Part shown: piece by piece, positions 9,386 to 19,381 of the stretch | Numbering within the stretch: position 1 is the first letter of the stretch | Layout of the letters: every line of letters begins with the position of its first letter | Assembly (NCBI RefSeq): GCF_000210295.1 | Contig: NC_026744.1 | Coordinates: 62,001 to 126,000 of the forward strand | Length of the DNA: 64,000 bases | Direction of reading: 5' to 3' | Source: Trypanosoma brucei gambiense DAL972 | Taxonomy: Eukaryota > Euglenozoa > Kinetoplastea > Trypanosomatida > Trypanosomatidae | Notes under the pieces: generated by a model | The model's database searches: none | Told to the model about the DNA's origin: nothing | The model's input: the letters and a program-made list of their open reading frames with translations, nothing else | Translations under genes and position numbers: made by a program

Positions 9386-10479
9386 CGCTATGTTACTGAA
9401 CCGTCCACTGGAATCCTTGCGAAACCGGTGATTTCCTTCACTCGGTTGAAGTCTCCTTTGTTACCTAAAATTGAAGAACCGAGTTAATAAAGTATAAGAA
9501 AATGTGAAGAAGCAGAGGAAAGAGAAGTTACGTTTTTCCTTTCCTTTCCTTGTTATTTTTTTTTCCTAAAAGGAAACCACAACCATTTGAACAGGTACCA
9601 CATGTTGATCATCATACTCATCATCATTATAGCAATATCAACTCGAGGACGGGTGAAGGCGAAATAACATTTGAAAGGGAAATGTAGTATGACATGTCAT
9701 GAAAATGTGGAAAATTGATAAAGATGTTAGTAGTAATAATAATAGAATGAAATGAAGGGGATCAATGGCATGACATCTTTACCCGAACCTCACTGCGGAT
9801 AGCGGCCAAAACATCACAAATTTCCCTCATCAATTTCACAACCGCCCTGCGCATAAAATTTAATGCACATACCTCCCACAGCATCAACTGCGAGAGAAAA
9901 ATATAAAGAAAAGATGAAAGAAAAAAGATACTGTAGCGTCAATGACAATGACATGTCAGCGGCTACCCTCACGCGCAGATTCACATTCTCATCCGCATGT
10001 ATACTTATGCATTTGTACACACATATACTCCGTAAAAATAAAAAAAAGTAAGTACCCCACCTCAGCAAGCACACACACGCACATGCCACCAAACACAACT
10101 TCAGCAACACGAACTAAAAAAAAAAAGATACACGTCGCCATCACCCAAGAAAACAATATAATAGAAAGATATCAACCGGTTGCAACACGACAGGTGAGCC
10201 TGCAGAGATATTTTACACCCTGTGTTATTGCCCGAATAGTGGTTAAATGAGAATGATTTACAAAAAAAAAAATTAAAGGTCCAAAGAAACGTTCAAAGTA
10301 TAGAGGAGAGCTTCGTACCCAAAAAGAGGCATAACAGTGCCAATAATGCCTCCAATAATATATGCATATATACGTGTGAAGCAGGCTATGCAAACGCCGA
10401 GGTGAGCATAACCAACAACTTCTTGTAATCCCACTTTGCTTCATTGCTTTCCCTCACCCCCCCCCCTTTAAATAGTCAA
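9386..10479. other. Intergenic region between coiled-coil gene and DENR
   Basis: This 1.1-kb region includes minus-strand pyrimidine tracts near 9465-9560 upstream of DENR. It also has A-rich runs at 9890-9930 and 10115-10130, and a C run at 10458-10467 just after the coiled-coil gene's stop. A 55-codon membrane-like open frame without ATG lies at 10276-10440 (see findings). No RNA gene is recognised. Confidence 0.5.
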
Positions 10480-12945
10480 CTATTTACTGGTGACGGGATA
10501 AGGCCCTGGTGAAGGAGACGCTCTCGCTCCCCGTACCAGTGGAGGAAGTAATGAAGCAGACACTGTATCAACATCTGCAAACCCGTGTGAAGGTCTTGAA
10601 CCTCGCATTTGACCATCCAACTCTCTTTCACCAGATGCAGTTGCATTTGGTGAACCTCGCCTCACCGTGGTTGCATGAGGCACTCCCGCACTTGCAATAT
10701 GTTCACCAGCATTCGCGGCGTATCCCTTATAATCTTTCTGAGACACTAGTGGGGATCGGGTGGGTTCCTCACGTGCCGCCGAGATTTGCAAAGCCCTTTC
10801 ACTCAAAGCCGGCACAACTGGACGGCCCTTGCTTAGTCCATTCCCCTCCATGTTATGCTCAGCTGGCGCTCTCGTGTTTGTTTGCATTTTCTCCGGCAGC
10901 GGTCGGTTTGCCGCTCCTGATGTCATTGTATCATCATTTGGGGCTGTGTTTTTCTTCCCGTAAGGACCCTCTCCCCCCCGTTCCTTAGTAAACGAATGAA
11001 GTGGCGCCTCTGATTCGGCTGGCAACACATACACCGCGTTTTCACCGCATTTTGTGGGGTCCTCTAAGCTCTTCCGCAATAACCGTATGACAGTCTTCTT
11101 TGGATTGACGGCACCATCCTTCCCAGCGTTCTTCTCGACAGCTGCCCTGGCAGCCGTCAGTGCCTTTTCCACACGGGGCATTAACAGTTGGACGTCTGTT
11201 TTAATATCCGTTAGGGCCCCGCGGAACTCATCACTGCTATCCTTAACGATGTCGAGAGTGCTGTTGAGAAGCTCCTTGCGAGTGTGCCCAATCAAAGCAA
11301 TCATCTCCTCTTTCGATGTGCCTAACCGTTTCTGTAGGTCACGAAGTTCAGTCCAAACAGTATTAAGTTCCCCAGCAGCGTCGAACGGAACGAGGGCACT
11401 GCTTTCGGTGCTGACCCTCGCAAGTTCAGTAGAAACAGTACCTGCCGATTGTTTTTCCGTGCGGCGCTCGAGTAGTCGCCCCTTCTCCGCCAGCAACGCC
11501 ACCTCTTTCCGCACAGCATTGTCGAGCACTTCAATCTGATTCTGTATAGCCTGAAATTCGCGCTGTGAAGTGAACGTCTCCCTCACTTCACACCACAATT
11601 TGTTGAGTGCGGCAGTCACCGCCGCGTGCATCTCCGAACGATAAGTCGTCAGCGGCCTCAACCGTTCCAGTAAATCACTATGGGTTGCACGTACCGTCGC
11701 CTCCATAACAGACTGCAGTTGCATCACACTGCGCTCAGCCAGCACCGAGAAGCTCCGCAACTCCTCCTGTAACCGCCGTCTCTCATCCTGCTCGGTTGCC
11801 AGCGAGCATTTAATCCTTGAAATGTCATCGCGTATCCCCTCTATTGAAGCGAGTCTTGTTTGAACGTTCCGCTCAATGTTATCCGTGGTGCGGTGGAGCT
11901 CACCAGCAACCTCCTCTATGCGGGCATTCACTTGGCCCAAGCTCCTCTGAAGAGTAGTTTCCACAACCGACTGTTTTCCACGAAGGCCCTGGCATTCGTC
12001 TTGCAGCTTTCCGGCGAGGTCAGTGAGGCTTGCTCTCCAGTTGGTATCTACTGTTTCTAACTGCTGACGATGAGATGACAGCTCAGTGAGAAGTTGTTGT
12101 TGCATTGCCCTTGAAGCCACTTCCTCCGACTGCAGGCGCGCAGAGAGCGTAGCGATATCCGTGTTCACAGTACTATGCAATGATTGAAGCCCATCCCTCA
12201 AATTTGTGTCAACCGAACTGATTGTCTGCCTATCTGCAGAAATCTCGCGAGCTAACGTCCCTTGCAGGGTATTCAACCCATCCTGAAGCTTTTGATCAAG
12301 CGCCGCCAATGCTGCACTGGATGATTGATTGTAAGATTGCAATTGCATCTTGAAACTATCAGACAACTTAACGACTTCATTGGAAAACATTCCCCTTAAC
12401 TCATCTAAAGCACTTCGTACGGATGCCTCTAATTTCTCAACACGCTGCCGGGTTTGCAGCAGTTCTCCACTAAATGTATGTTGCACGGAAGCCAGTTCCC
12501 CCTGTATGGCTTGATCAGTAGACCTCAAGCAGTCCAACTGTGATTTTATGCCACTCTCTAGATTCCGTACGGAGGAGGTAAGTGATGTTTCCACAGTTTG
12601 CAACCGCTGATAACAGGCCAATATATCACAATTCACCTTTTGCTCCACAGTGCTAGCTATGGATTTAACAGACTCCTCTAAAAGCCGCACGGTGGCGCCC
12701 TGCCTTTGAAGATCATTGTTGATTGTCTCTAACCTCACATTACACGCGTCCGCCACTCTATCCAACTTAAGCGCCAAACCATCACTGCGTGTGGCGCCTT
12801 CATTACGGTGCCGTCCTTCACTTGCTACCACGAATTCCTCTATTCCCTTAACACGTTGAAGAACCATAGCCATGGTGGATTCACTCCTACGCAGGAGCTC
12901 CTCCATGGAGGTCACTCGGCCGCTTAAAGATTGATATGCGTCCAT
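10480..12945 (-). CDS. Long coiled-coil protein with degenerate repeats
   Basis: The 821-residue protein is almost wholly helical coiled coil from residue 1 to about 600, rich in Leu, Gln, Glu, Ser and Thr with heptad-like spacing. I see a loosely repeated unit of about 17 residues built on Val-(Asp/Glu)-Thr-x-(Leu/Trp) followed by an S/G-Leu pair. Copies are near residues 117-133, 244-260, 298-314 and 327-343. The last 210 residues are disordered, rich in Pro, Gly, Arg, Ala and Ser. There is no motor, membrane or enzymatic motif. The build is that of a filament-forming cytoskeletal protein, for instance of the basal body, flagellum attachment zone or axoneme, but the place in the cell is an inference. 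It starts at the first ATG. Confidence 0.9.
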   Translation of the reverse strand: MDAYQSLSGRVTSMEELLRRSESTMAMVLQRVKGIEEFVVASEGRHRNEGATRSDGLALKLDRVADACNVRLETINNDLQRQGATVRLLEESVKSIASTVEQKVNCDILACYQRLQTVETSLTSSVRNLESGIKSQLDCLRSTDQAIQGELASVQHTFSGELLQTRQRVEKLEASVRSALDELRGMFSNEVVKLSDSFKMQLQSYNQSSSAALAALDQKLQDGLNTLQGTLAREISADRQTISSVDTNLRDGLQSLHSTVNTDIATLSARLQSEEVASRAMQQQLLTELSSHRQQLETVDTNWRASLTDLAGKLQDECQGLRGKQSVVETTLQRSLGQVNARIEEVAGELHRTTDNIERNVQTRLASIEGIRDDISRIKCSLATEQDERRRLQEELRSFSVLAERSVMQLQSVMEATVRATHSDLLERLRPLTTYRSEMHAAVTAALNKLWCEVRETFTSQREFQAIQNQIEVLDNAVRKEVALLAEKGRLLERRTEKQSAGTVSTELARVSTESSALVPFDAAGELNTVWTELRDLQKRLGTSKEEMIALIGHTRKELLNSTLDIVKDSSDEFRGALTDIKTDVQLLMPRVEKALTAARAAVEKNAGKDGAVNPKKTVIRLLRKSLEDPTKCGENAVYVLPAESEAPLHSFTKERGGEGPYGKKNTAPNDDTMTSGAANRPLPEKMQTNTRAPAEHNMEGNGLSKGRPVVPALSERALQISAAREEPTRSPLVSQKDYKGYAANAGEHIASAGVPHATTVRRGSPNATASGERELDGQMRGSRPSHGFADVDTVSASLLPPLVRGARASPSPGPYPVTSK

Positions 12946-13585
12946 TGGGCTTAAAAGTGTTCACACTTCTCCTCTCACTCAAGTATACGTGTTTCTGACA
13001 GAAGGCAAATGTCCAACTACCTCTTGTGTAATCATTGGCAAATAAGAAACCAAGTTTATTTGTTTTTTTTTTATCGCAATGATGAACAGACATCAACCAA
13101 AAAATAAAAAAGAGGTAGGGCAGTGTAAAGTCATTGGCGTCGGAGTGAGTAATATATATATATATACTACTACTACTACTACAAGCCATATGTTGTTCCT
13201 CATTAAGCGCACAGTTATTACCGATATTAGATAGTAGAGAACACTACCCTTCCTAAAAGGAAGAAGTTGTGCAGGGGGGAAGCGGACGGAAAAAAAAACT
13301 GAGTAATAGAGACGCCTAGTGTCTGGTACTTCACTTTAGAACGCCCGCTTTATCACAAAATTAAAATGTGTATTTATACACTTATTTAGCCGCCCCATGC
13401 TGCTCACTCGACCACAATCCCATTCCTCTCATCACGTCCCTCCCATTGTCACAACGTCCACACTACTACACATCCATAACCATCGGTGGTTGGCTTTCTT
13501 AGCAACACCGGTTCCACTTCAGGGTAGCCGCTTGCACATTTACAGGGTTTCTTTTTTAAAAAAAAAGAAAGTAGCCGGCGACACC
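12946..13585. other. Intergenic region with short microsatellites
   Basis: The gap contains a TA run and a CTA trinucleotide run at 13151-13182. A-runs at 13061-13110 and 13288-13298 appear as T-rich tracts on the minus strand, and could serve trans-splicing of the coiled-coil gene. No gene is supported. Confidence 0.5.
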
Positions 13586-16432
13586 TCAAGTCTTCTCACG
13601 GCGCTGCATTTTTGCTGGTGGCCTCGCAGCTGATCCCAGGCTGTGAACAAATGGCGGCTGACTGGTAAGTTCCGGAGGGACCAAAGAACGCGTTACGTAA
13701 TCAATGTAATATGTCCTTCTCAGCATATCATGGACACGGTGAGTGTGGCGCTGCGTGTAAGCCAGTAACGCTTCAAGCACTTTAGAAATGGCAGGCATTT
13801 CTGCAAGCGTGGAAAAGTGGAAAGCCCTCAAAACAGTGTGTATGACAAGACTAGCAACCCCACAGTGCCTGGCATTGGTGATCCATTCTCGAGTAAATTG
13901 CAGCAACCGCACCAACTGTTCCTCATTCAAGGCAGGAAGTACTACTTTACATAGTGATTCTTCACAACCCTTCGCATCCTTAATGGACCACCGCAGCACC
14001 ACTTGACGTAGATTACGCGGATGGTTTAGTTTCAGTGCAAGCATGAAAGCTTCCACGTATTCACCCTTACGCAACGCATTGGCCAATTCTTGTTCCTTCA
14101 ATATTACGTCCCGCCGCTCATGTCGCACACGTTCCGCCTCCTCTGCCGTATAATCTTCCGTCGCTATGAGCACACCATCGGCGGAACCAGAGATAAAAGT
14201 TATATTTCCACCTTCAGGCTCAGAAACACAAAGCGCCCAAATCTTCTCTTCATGCGTCTCCCCCGACCACACAACCTCCGCCACTGAAATCGCCCACACA
14301 CGCAAAACTCCCTCGGCGTTGCCCGTCACGAGTTGTGTCCCACCGTTGAAAAAAGAAAGCTGAAGCACCGGTATTCGATCCACCTGTAAGGCCTTGACGC
14401 ACGTCAACGAAACCAATGACCATAAGCGAACACTCCCATCATTAGACGCGGATGCTAATACACGATCAGTGGGCGAAAATGCCAGCGATGACACGGCGCG
14501 ACGGTGGCCCTTCAGTGAAGCATCGCGAAAGAGTTTCTTCCCAGAAACGGTCCACAAGTTAACATTCTTATCCTTTCCTGCCGTTGCAACGTATTGGTCA
14601 TTGGGAGCCACAGCCAAGGTATGAATGGAACCTTCATGTGCTGAATTGATACCAGCACGGTGAGTGAAAGTAATGGGGAGCATTTCCTCTGATGAGCTCT
14701 TCCGCTTTGTAACAAGGGGCAGTACGTGCGTCCCCACATCCCAAAGGCATAAATTCTCATCCGTGCCGACGGAGAATAGTAAAAAGTAGCTATCGGACTG
14801 CTTTGCATTAAAGGATATAAAAGTAATATCCGCATTGTGTCCCTTCTCACCTATTGCAATGGTGCTCCACGTCTCTGTCGACCAAAACCGAACCGTACAG
14901 TCCTTCCCCGCGGTCGCAATCAAGCACGTATCAACAGAAACAGCGCATGTTAATACGATATCACTATGACCTGACAGACACACAGATGAAAGGCAACCTT
15001 GAGAAGGGTAGCAACGTAAATCCTTGCTGTTCGTGACCACCACTCGATGAATGGGAGAGTGAGGTGGAAATAGCTTCACGTCAAGAACCTGATCCAAAAA
15101 GCCCACCAGGGTGACGTCCGGAACGTAAGTTGCCTTTTCTGGGTGTGGCACCAAAAGTGAAATGTTAAAGGAAGCGTCTGCAGTGTACAACCGTGACGGG
15201 TTGTCATCTTCCACTACACCATGAAGTAAACCCACTTCATGCGTCCCTCTGGGTTTGTTTGCCACAACGAGACTACGGACTGCTAATTCACCATCGGATT
15301 CCTCGACATCACTGCCAACTCTACGCCGCCTCCGGGAAAGTTGTAATGGTTCCGTTACACTAACGTTATATGTCGATACAACTCCATCCATTGCGCCAAT
15401 ATGAAGCCGAAAGGCTGACTCGAATAACGCAGAAGAAACATGCTCCTTTACTACAACAGCACGCAGTTCCTCCAATCCGGTTTTCGTCATTTTGTTAATG
15501 ACAACTTTTCGGTCCCTTCCAACGGAAAGGAGGTGTTTGTTGTCTGCCGTAAGACAAATTGCTTCAACAGCTGCCACATGAGGCCGAGCATGGGCAACTA
15601 ATGTTTTTCCGACAAAGTCAAACACAGCAACGTGCCCTTCAAAGCTCCCAACACAAATAAACTCCTTTGCAGAGTTCACGTAGAAGGAATGTGCAAGACA
15701 TGCTGAAGGAGAGTGCAAATTGTGTGTGAGGTAATGTTGAAACACATCCCACACCTTCACCCCTCCGTCTGTTGAGCCCGAGACGAGATGAGACCCATCA
15801 AAGGTGAACTGCACGACAGAAATTGCTTGCTGCGATGCCGTCCAAGACCGAAGCGGTGAGAGTGTGCAGATGAGATTTGTATCACTCACAGCCTTTGTAA
15901 CTGAAGACGATATTATTCGCTGATCTCCTCCATCACCTCCCTCCTTCGTCTCGCCCACCTCAACCAAATTGGGGTAGACGCCTTCAACTCGTAAAACATA
16001 AATTTGCAGGGAACGTGTTCCCACAGCAATGTAACTTCCAAAAGGAACTGCAGCATCAACTACTTTCGTATCTTCCCCATCCCTCACCTCATCGCGCTTC
16101 GTTTTCCTACTTTTCCCGTCGGCAACAGAACCGTGAGAGTGTTTGGTAGTAGCGGATGGTTTTGCAATGGGAGCTACCGTGACGGCATCAATGCGAAGAA
16201 TCACGTCTTCTACAGGTAATGTATACGACGCCAACCGTTCGCCGTCACTTGCGCGTAACACATTAATTGTATCACCACATGCCGCCACGAGACACTCCAC
16301 CCCATTCAAACACGGGGAATGCAATGAAGAGGAAATTTGAGAATTTGGAAGCAGCAACAGAGACGCGATGTTCCCACCGCTGTATAGTGGCACCTGCGAC
16401 CACTGAGTACGGAAGCAGTTCCTTCCTTCCAT
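13586..16432 (-). CDS. UTP13: U3 snoRNP protein UTP13 (TBL3-like WD40)
   Basis: The 948-residue protein is UTP13 (human TBL3), a UTP-B subunit of the small-subunit processome needed for 18S rRNA maturation in the nucleolus. Two WD40 propellers fill about residues 15-740. Clear blades include Gly-Ser-Thr-Asp-Gly-Gly-Val-Lys-Val-Trp-Asp near 220, Ala-Gly-Lys-Asp-Cys-Thr-Val-Arg-Phe-Trp near 510, Ala-Gly-Lys-Asp-Lys-Asn-Val-Asn-Leu-Trp near 620 and Ala-Ser-Asn-Asp-Gly-Ser-Val-Arg-Leu-Trp near 665. The C-terminal Utp13 domain follows at about 780-910 with Lys-Glu-Gln-Glu-Leu-Ala-Asn-Ala-Leu-Arg-Lys, a Tyr-Val-Glu-Ala-Phe-Met-Leu-Ala-Leu-Lys-Leu stretch and Pro-Arg-Asn-Leu-Arg. It is somewhat longer than yeast Utp13 (817), with charged inserts near residues 100-185. 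The C-terminal domain separates it from other WD40 proteins. Confidence 0.92.
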   Translation of the reverse strand: MEGRNCFRTQWSQVPLYSGGNIASLLLLPNSQISSSLHSPCLNGVECLVAACGDTINVLRASDGERLASYTLPVEDVILRIDAVTVAPIAKPSATTKHSHGSVADGKSRKTKRDEVRDGEDTKVVDAAVPFGSYIAVGTRSLQIYVLRVEGVYPNLVEVGETKEGGDGGDQRIISSSVTKAVSDTNLICTLSPLRSWTASQQAISVVQFTFDGSHLVSGSTDGGVKVWDVFQHYLTHNLHSPSACLAHSFYVNSAKEFICVGSFEGHVAVFDFVGKTLVAHARPHVAAVEAICLTADNKHLLSVGRDRKVVINKMTKTGLEELRAVVVKEHVSSALFESAFRLHIGAMDGVVSTYNVSVTEPLQLSRRRRRVGSDVEESDGELAVRSLVVANKPRGTHEVGLLHGVVEDDNPSRLYTADASFNISLLVPHPEKATYVPDVTLVGFLDQVLDVKLFPPHSPIHRVVVTNSKDLRCYPSQGCLSSVCLSGHSDIVLTCAVSVDTCLIATAGKDCTVRFWSTETWSTIAIGEKGHNADITFISFNAKQSDSYFLLFSVGTDENLCLWDVGTHVLPLVTKRKSSSEEMLPITFTHRAGINSAHEGSIHTLAVAPNDQYVATAGKDKNVNLWTVSGKKLFRDASLKGHRRAVSSLAFSPTDRVLASASNDGSVRLWSLVSLTCVKALQVDRIPVLQLSFFNGGTQLVTGNAEGVLRVWAISVAEVVWSGETHEEKIWALCVSEPEGGNITFISGSADGVLIATEDYTAEEAERVRHERRDVILKEQELANALRKGEYVEAFMLALKLNHPRNLRQVVLRWSIKDAKGCEESLCKVVLPALNEEQLVRLLQFTREWITNARHCGVASLVIHTVLRAFHFSTLAEMPAISKVLEALLAYTQRHTHRVHDMLRRTYYIDYVTRSLVPPELTSQPPFVHSLGSAARPPAKMQRREKT

Positions 16433-16828
16433 TGCTTGCGGGATTCACAAGGTGGTACAATTTGCTTTGTATAATATACAATTAACCCACCTTCCTTTAA
16501 ACAACCTCGCTCGTATTTAGAAAAATAAAAAAAAACTGCTCGGCATTCAAAAAAAAAAAAAAGCACAGCCCCAATGATTTACGGTAAAAATAGAGAAAAA
16601 ATAAAATAAACGGAGGATGAGAAAAAGAAGAAGAGGAATAGTTATGCACACAAGGACGGTAACAAGGGGTAACCAAGAAAAAAAAAAGTGAAACTTACGT
16701 GGAGTAATCCACCTACCAAAACTATGGTAACAACCTTCCCTGTAGGGTTAAAAGGTTAGGGAAGGGGTGGAGGGACAAAACACAGAAACAAGTGACGACG
16801 AACAAACCCGATGTTGCACCACACACGC
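16433..16828. other. Intergenic region, A-rich
   Basis: A-rich runs at 16518-16562 read as strong pyrimidine tracts on the minus strand, about 100 bases before the UTP13 start, and suit trans-splicing. A further A-rich run is at 16676-16690. No gene is seen. Confidence 0.5.
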
Positions 16829-18655
16829 CTAAGCGACCCATTCATCCTCCGCTGAGTTTTCTAAACCCGCAAGACCTGGAATCAGTTCATCAATTTGAGA
16901 AACGTTAATGGTAGATGCACCGCGGCGTCGAAGTGCCTGGGACACCGCGTCCTGCACCGTTAGATGCTCCCTAATGGGTTCACGGCGGCGCTTACGTGTC
17001 GAATGCGACTCTTCAAGTCTCTCAATTTCCTCCTTCGTGCGAGCAGCGCCGAGATTCCAACTTTCCCCATACAGCGCCTCGCCTACTTTTTGGCGTCTCA
17101 AGCGTTCCTCGTTATCAAGCACCAGATATGGTTCAAGGTCTGTCATGTCATCTAATTCTGGATCCTGCAACACAATAAACTCCCAAGGCAGTGCGAGGGC
17201 ACGCTCATTATCATACAATACCTCGGCTAGACAGGGATCTATTTTGAATTTGGCCTCTGCTGCACCTTCTGTCTTCACTACAGCTTCTTCCTCAGGCAGT
17301 TGAGGTGCCGGCACCACATCATCAGGGTTGACAGCCTCCATATCGAAATCGCGACGGATATCTAACACATTCGGATCACGTGTCATTAACATACGATAAT
17401 AATCGGTCATTTCGGAAAGAGACATCCCTGCATTAGGTACAGGTGGTGCTCCCTTCTCAGGTGTACTCGGTTCCTGTCGCACGGGTTCCTGCTTGACCCG
17501 CTCAAGTTTCACCATAATTTTGTCCTCCTCTTCCTTCACACTTGCCCGCGCCTTCGACGAGTCGATCGGTTTGGTGTTGGGCAGGCCAAGAATCTGCAAC
17601 TGTTGCTGAGGGGTTAATGTAGTTAAATCTAAACTAGCGTCACTTGGAGTTTTCCCCTCTAACGCACAGTGGCAAAGTAAAAAATGCCTCCACTTTTCGC
17701 AGCGATCTGGGGTGCTTGGGGTTGAAACCTTCGCTTCGGCCACAAGCTCGTAATACATTGCTGACAATTGCCGCAGCTCTGCATCACGCTTGTCCCCATC
17801 ATACTTTTTCGTAGCACTGGTGAAAGCTGGTGGAAGTGAGCTGTCATCCCTTGTATACTTATCAATACTATCCAAGGCTGCTGTGCTTGTGGCCGCAAAT
17901 TCGTCCAAACGCCTAGATATGGTCCCTGCGGTTAACCTCACGAAACCACAAACTTCGTCAGGGGATCGCGGGATGTTAAACATGTAACATGCCACTAAAA
18001 GGGCGGCAACGCATACGCCAAGCGGCCGCCGACCGCACGCTATCCAGTCGTCATGCATGGCACGCAGAACCTTTAGTGCGCAAACCACTACTGATCTTGT
18101 CATTTGCCCTAAATTCATTTGCTCAGCAAACCTATGCACGACACATGATGGGTCAATGACAGGTACCTCAGTCCGGGTAGCTTCGCAAACGAGATGCATG
18201 TATGATAATATATCATATGGACTCTCCCCGGTGGCATCCGCGAAGTCGAACACCATATGAGATGTTCGTTCTCGACGGCACATGGCATACAAAACAGCGC
18301 AAAGAATAGCTGGTCGGGCGCCAGACACCGCGTTAAGACTAACTGCGAGTTTGTAAAGCCCCAGTGCTGCCTCCACCATGTCATCACTTACATCTAATTG
18401 TCGTGCAATTGTCGCCATCCCGCGACGAGCGGCCTCGATTGAAGGTCTGGCGGCGGGCATACGAACACTAACGGAGCCACGTGTGGGTCGCAAATGGCCA
18501 AGAGCCCGTAACCTTCCACCTTTATCACCACGTGCAAATATGGGATCCAATTCCAGTTGAGGATCCTGCACGATATCACCGCATAAAGTACAAGTGATGG
18601 TGCCGCGGGCGCGGTCTACATACTGAGCTGAGGTAGGATGCGAACAACTAGACAT
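16829..18655 (-). CDS. BRF1: TFIIIB subunit BRF1
   Basis: The 608-residue protein is BRF1, the TFIIB-related part of TFIIIB that recruits RNA polymerase III to tRNA, 5S and U-snRNA genes in trypanosomes. The zinc ribbon uses Cys4, His6, Cys22 and Cys25 (followed by Gly). Two cyclin-like repeats follow at about residues 75-165 and 170-265, with Ala-Arg-Pro-Ala-Ile-Leu in the first and Arg-Arg-Pro-Leu-Gly-Val-Cys-Val-Ala-Ala-Leu-Leu in the second. The C-terminal half is acidic and disordered. It carries the Brf1-type TBP-binding segment near 495-545 (Asp-Leu-Glu-Pro-Tyr-Leu-Val, then Glu-Glu-Arg-Leu-Arg-Arg and an Ala-Leu-Tyr-Gly-Glu-Ser-Trp). Length compares well with yeast Brf1 (596). The C-terminal segment rules out plain TFIIB. 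Confidence 0.95.
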   Translation of the reverse strand: MSSCSHPTSAQYVDRARGTITCTLCGDIVQDPQLELDPIFARGDKGGRLRALGHLRPTRGSVSVRMPAARPSIEAARRGMATIARQLDVSDDMVEAALGLYKLAVSLNAVSGARPAILCAVLYAMCRRERTSHMVFDFADATGESPYDILSYMHLVCEATRTEVPVIDPSCVVHRFAEQMNLGQMTRSVVVCALKVLRAMHDDWIACGRRPLGVCVAALLVACYMFNIPRSPDEVCGFVRLTAGTISRRLDEFAATSTAALDSIDKYTRDDSSLPPAFTSATKKYDGDKRDAELRQLSAMYYELVAEAKVSTPSTPDRCEKWRHFLLCHCALEGKTPSDASLDLTTLTPQQQLQILGLPNTKPIDSSKARASVKEEEDKIMVKLERVKQEPVRQEPSTPEKGAPPVPNAGMSLSEMTDYYRMLMTRDPNVLDIRRDFDMEAVNPDDVVPAPQLPEEEAVVKTEGAAEAKFKIDPCLAEVLYDNERALALPWEFIVLQDPELDDMTDLEPYLVLDNEERLRRQKVGEALYGESWNLGAARTKEEIERLEESHSTRKRRREPIREHLTVQDAVSQALRRRGASTINVSQIDELIPGLAGLENSAEDEWVA

Positions 18656-18704
18656 CCACTACTAATAACAACAAAAAATTCCAAATTTGTTAAAGCAAGC
18701 AACC

Positions 18705-18736
<32 letters not shown>

Positions 18737-19381
18737 CGTGTGTGTGCGTGGATGCGTGTGTTTTCTTTTCTTTTCTTTTTCCTTCACAAATGGGCGTGAA
18801 AGGATATAAAAATATCTCCAAACTACTAGTTCGTTCCAACTAGTTACCTTCCTGAACACCTCTTGTATAAGAACTAATGGCAGGTAATGCACCAACGTAC
18901 AGGAACAATCCCGTGCCTGAAATACAGTTACAACTGAAACACGTACAACGAAAAAAAAAAATTAAAGTTTAGGAGCACAGTGAACCTCCAATGTGCCCTT
19001 GCTTCTCCACACTTGAAACGAGAAGACGCACTTCGGATGAGTTACGTAAAAATTAGAAAGAACATTAAAAAACAAGGAGTTGAACGCAAAAAAAAAAATA
19101 ATAAATTAAGATGAGTGAAGAGAACGAGCATTAGTGTTGAACGCAGTGTACTCATTATTAATCGTGCGGATGGTAGGGAAACTGAACAGTTACGACAGCG
19201 GCAACAATACGCCGGAGGAAAAGAGTTCGTTAATGAATAATTCATTGAATGTCCGCGCGCACTGCCAAGCAACCTTACGACGAAAAAAAAAAGGCCAAAG
19301 AAAAGATGTAAAAAGCAAGGGGGCGAGAATGAAGAAGTAATTTAAGGATGCCTCCTTTCTCAATCCCTCGCTTGCCCACGA
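18656..19381. other. Intergenic region with AT microsatellite
   Basis: A TA run lies at 18709-18736 about 60 bases upstream of the BRF1 start. T-rich plus-strand sequence follows at 18760-18785, and A-rich runs at 18949-18962, 19088-19104 and 19281-19290 are minus-strand pyrimidine tracts. Small open frames here begin with non-ATG codons and are not supported. Confidence 0.5.
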
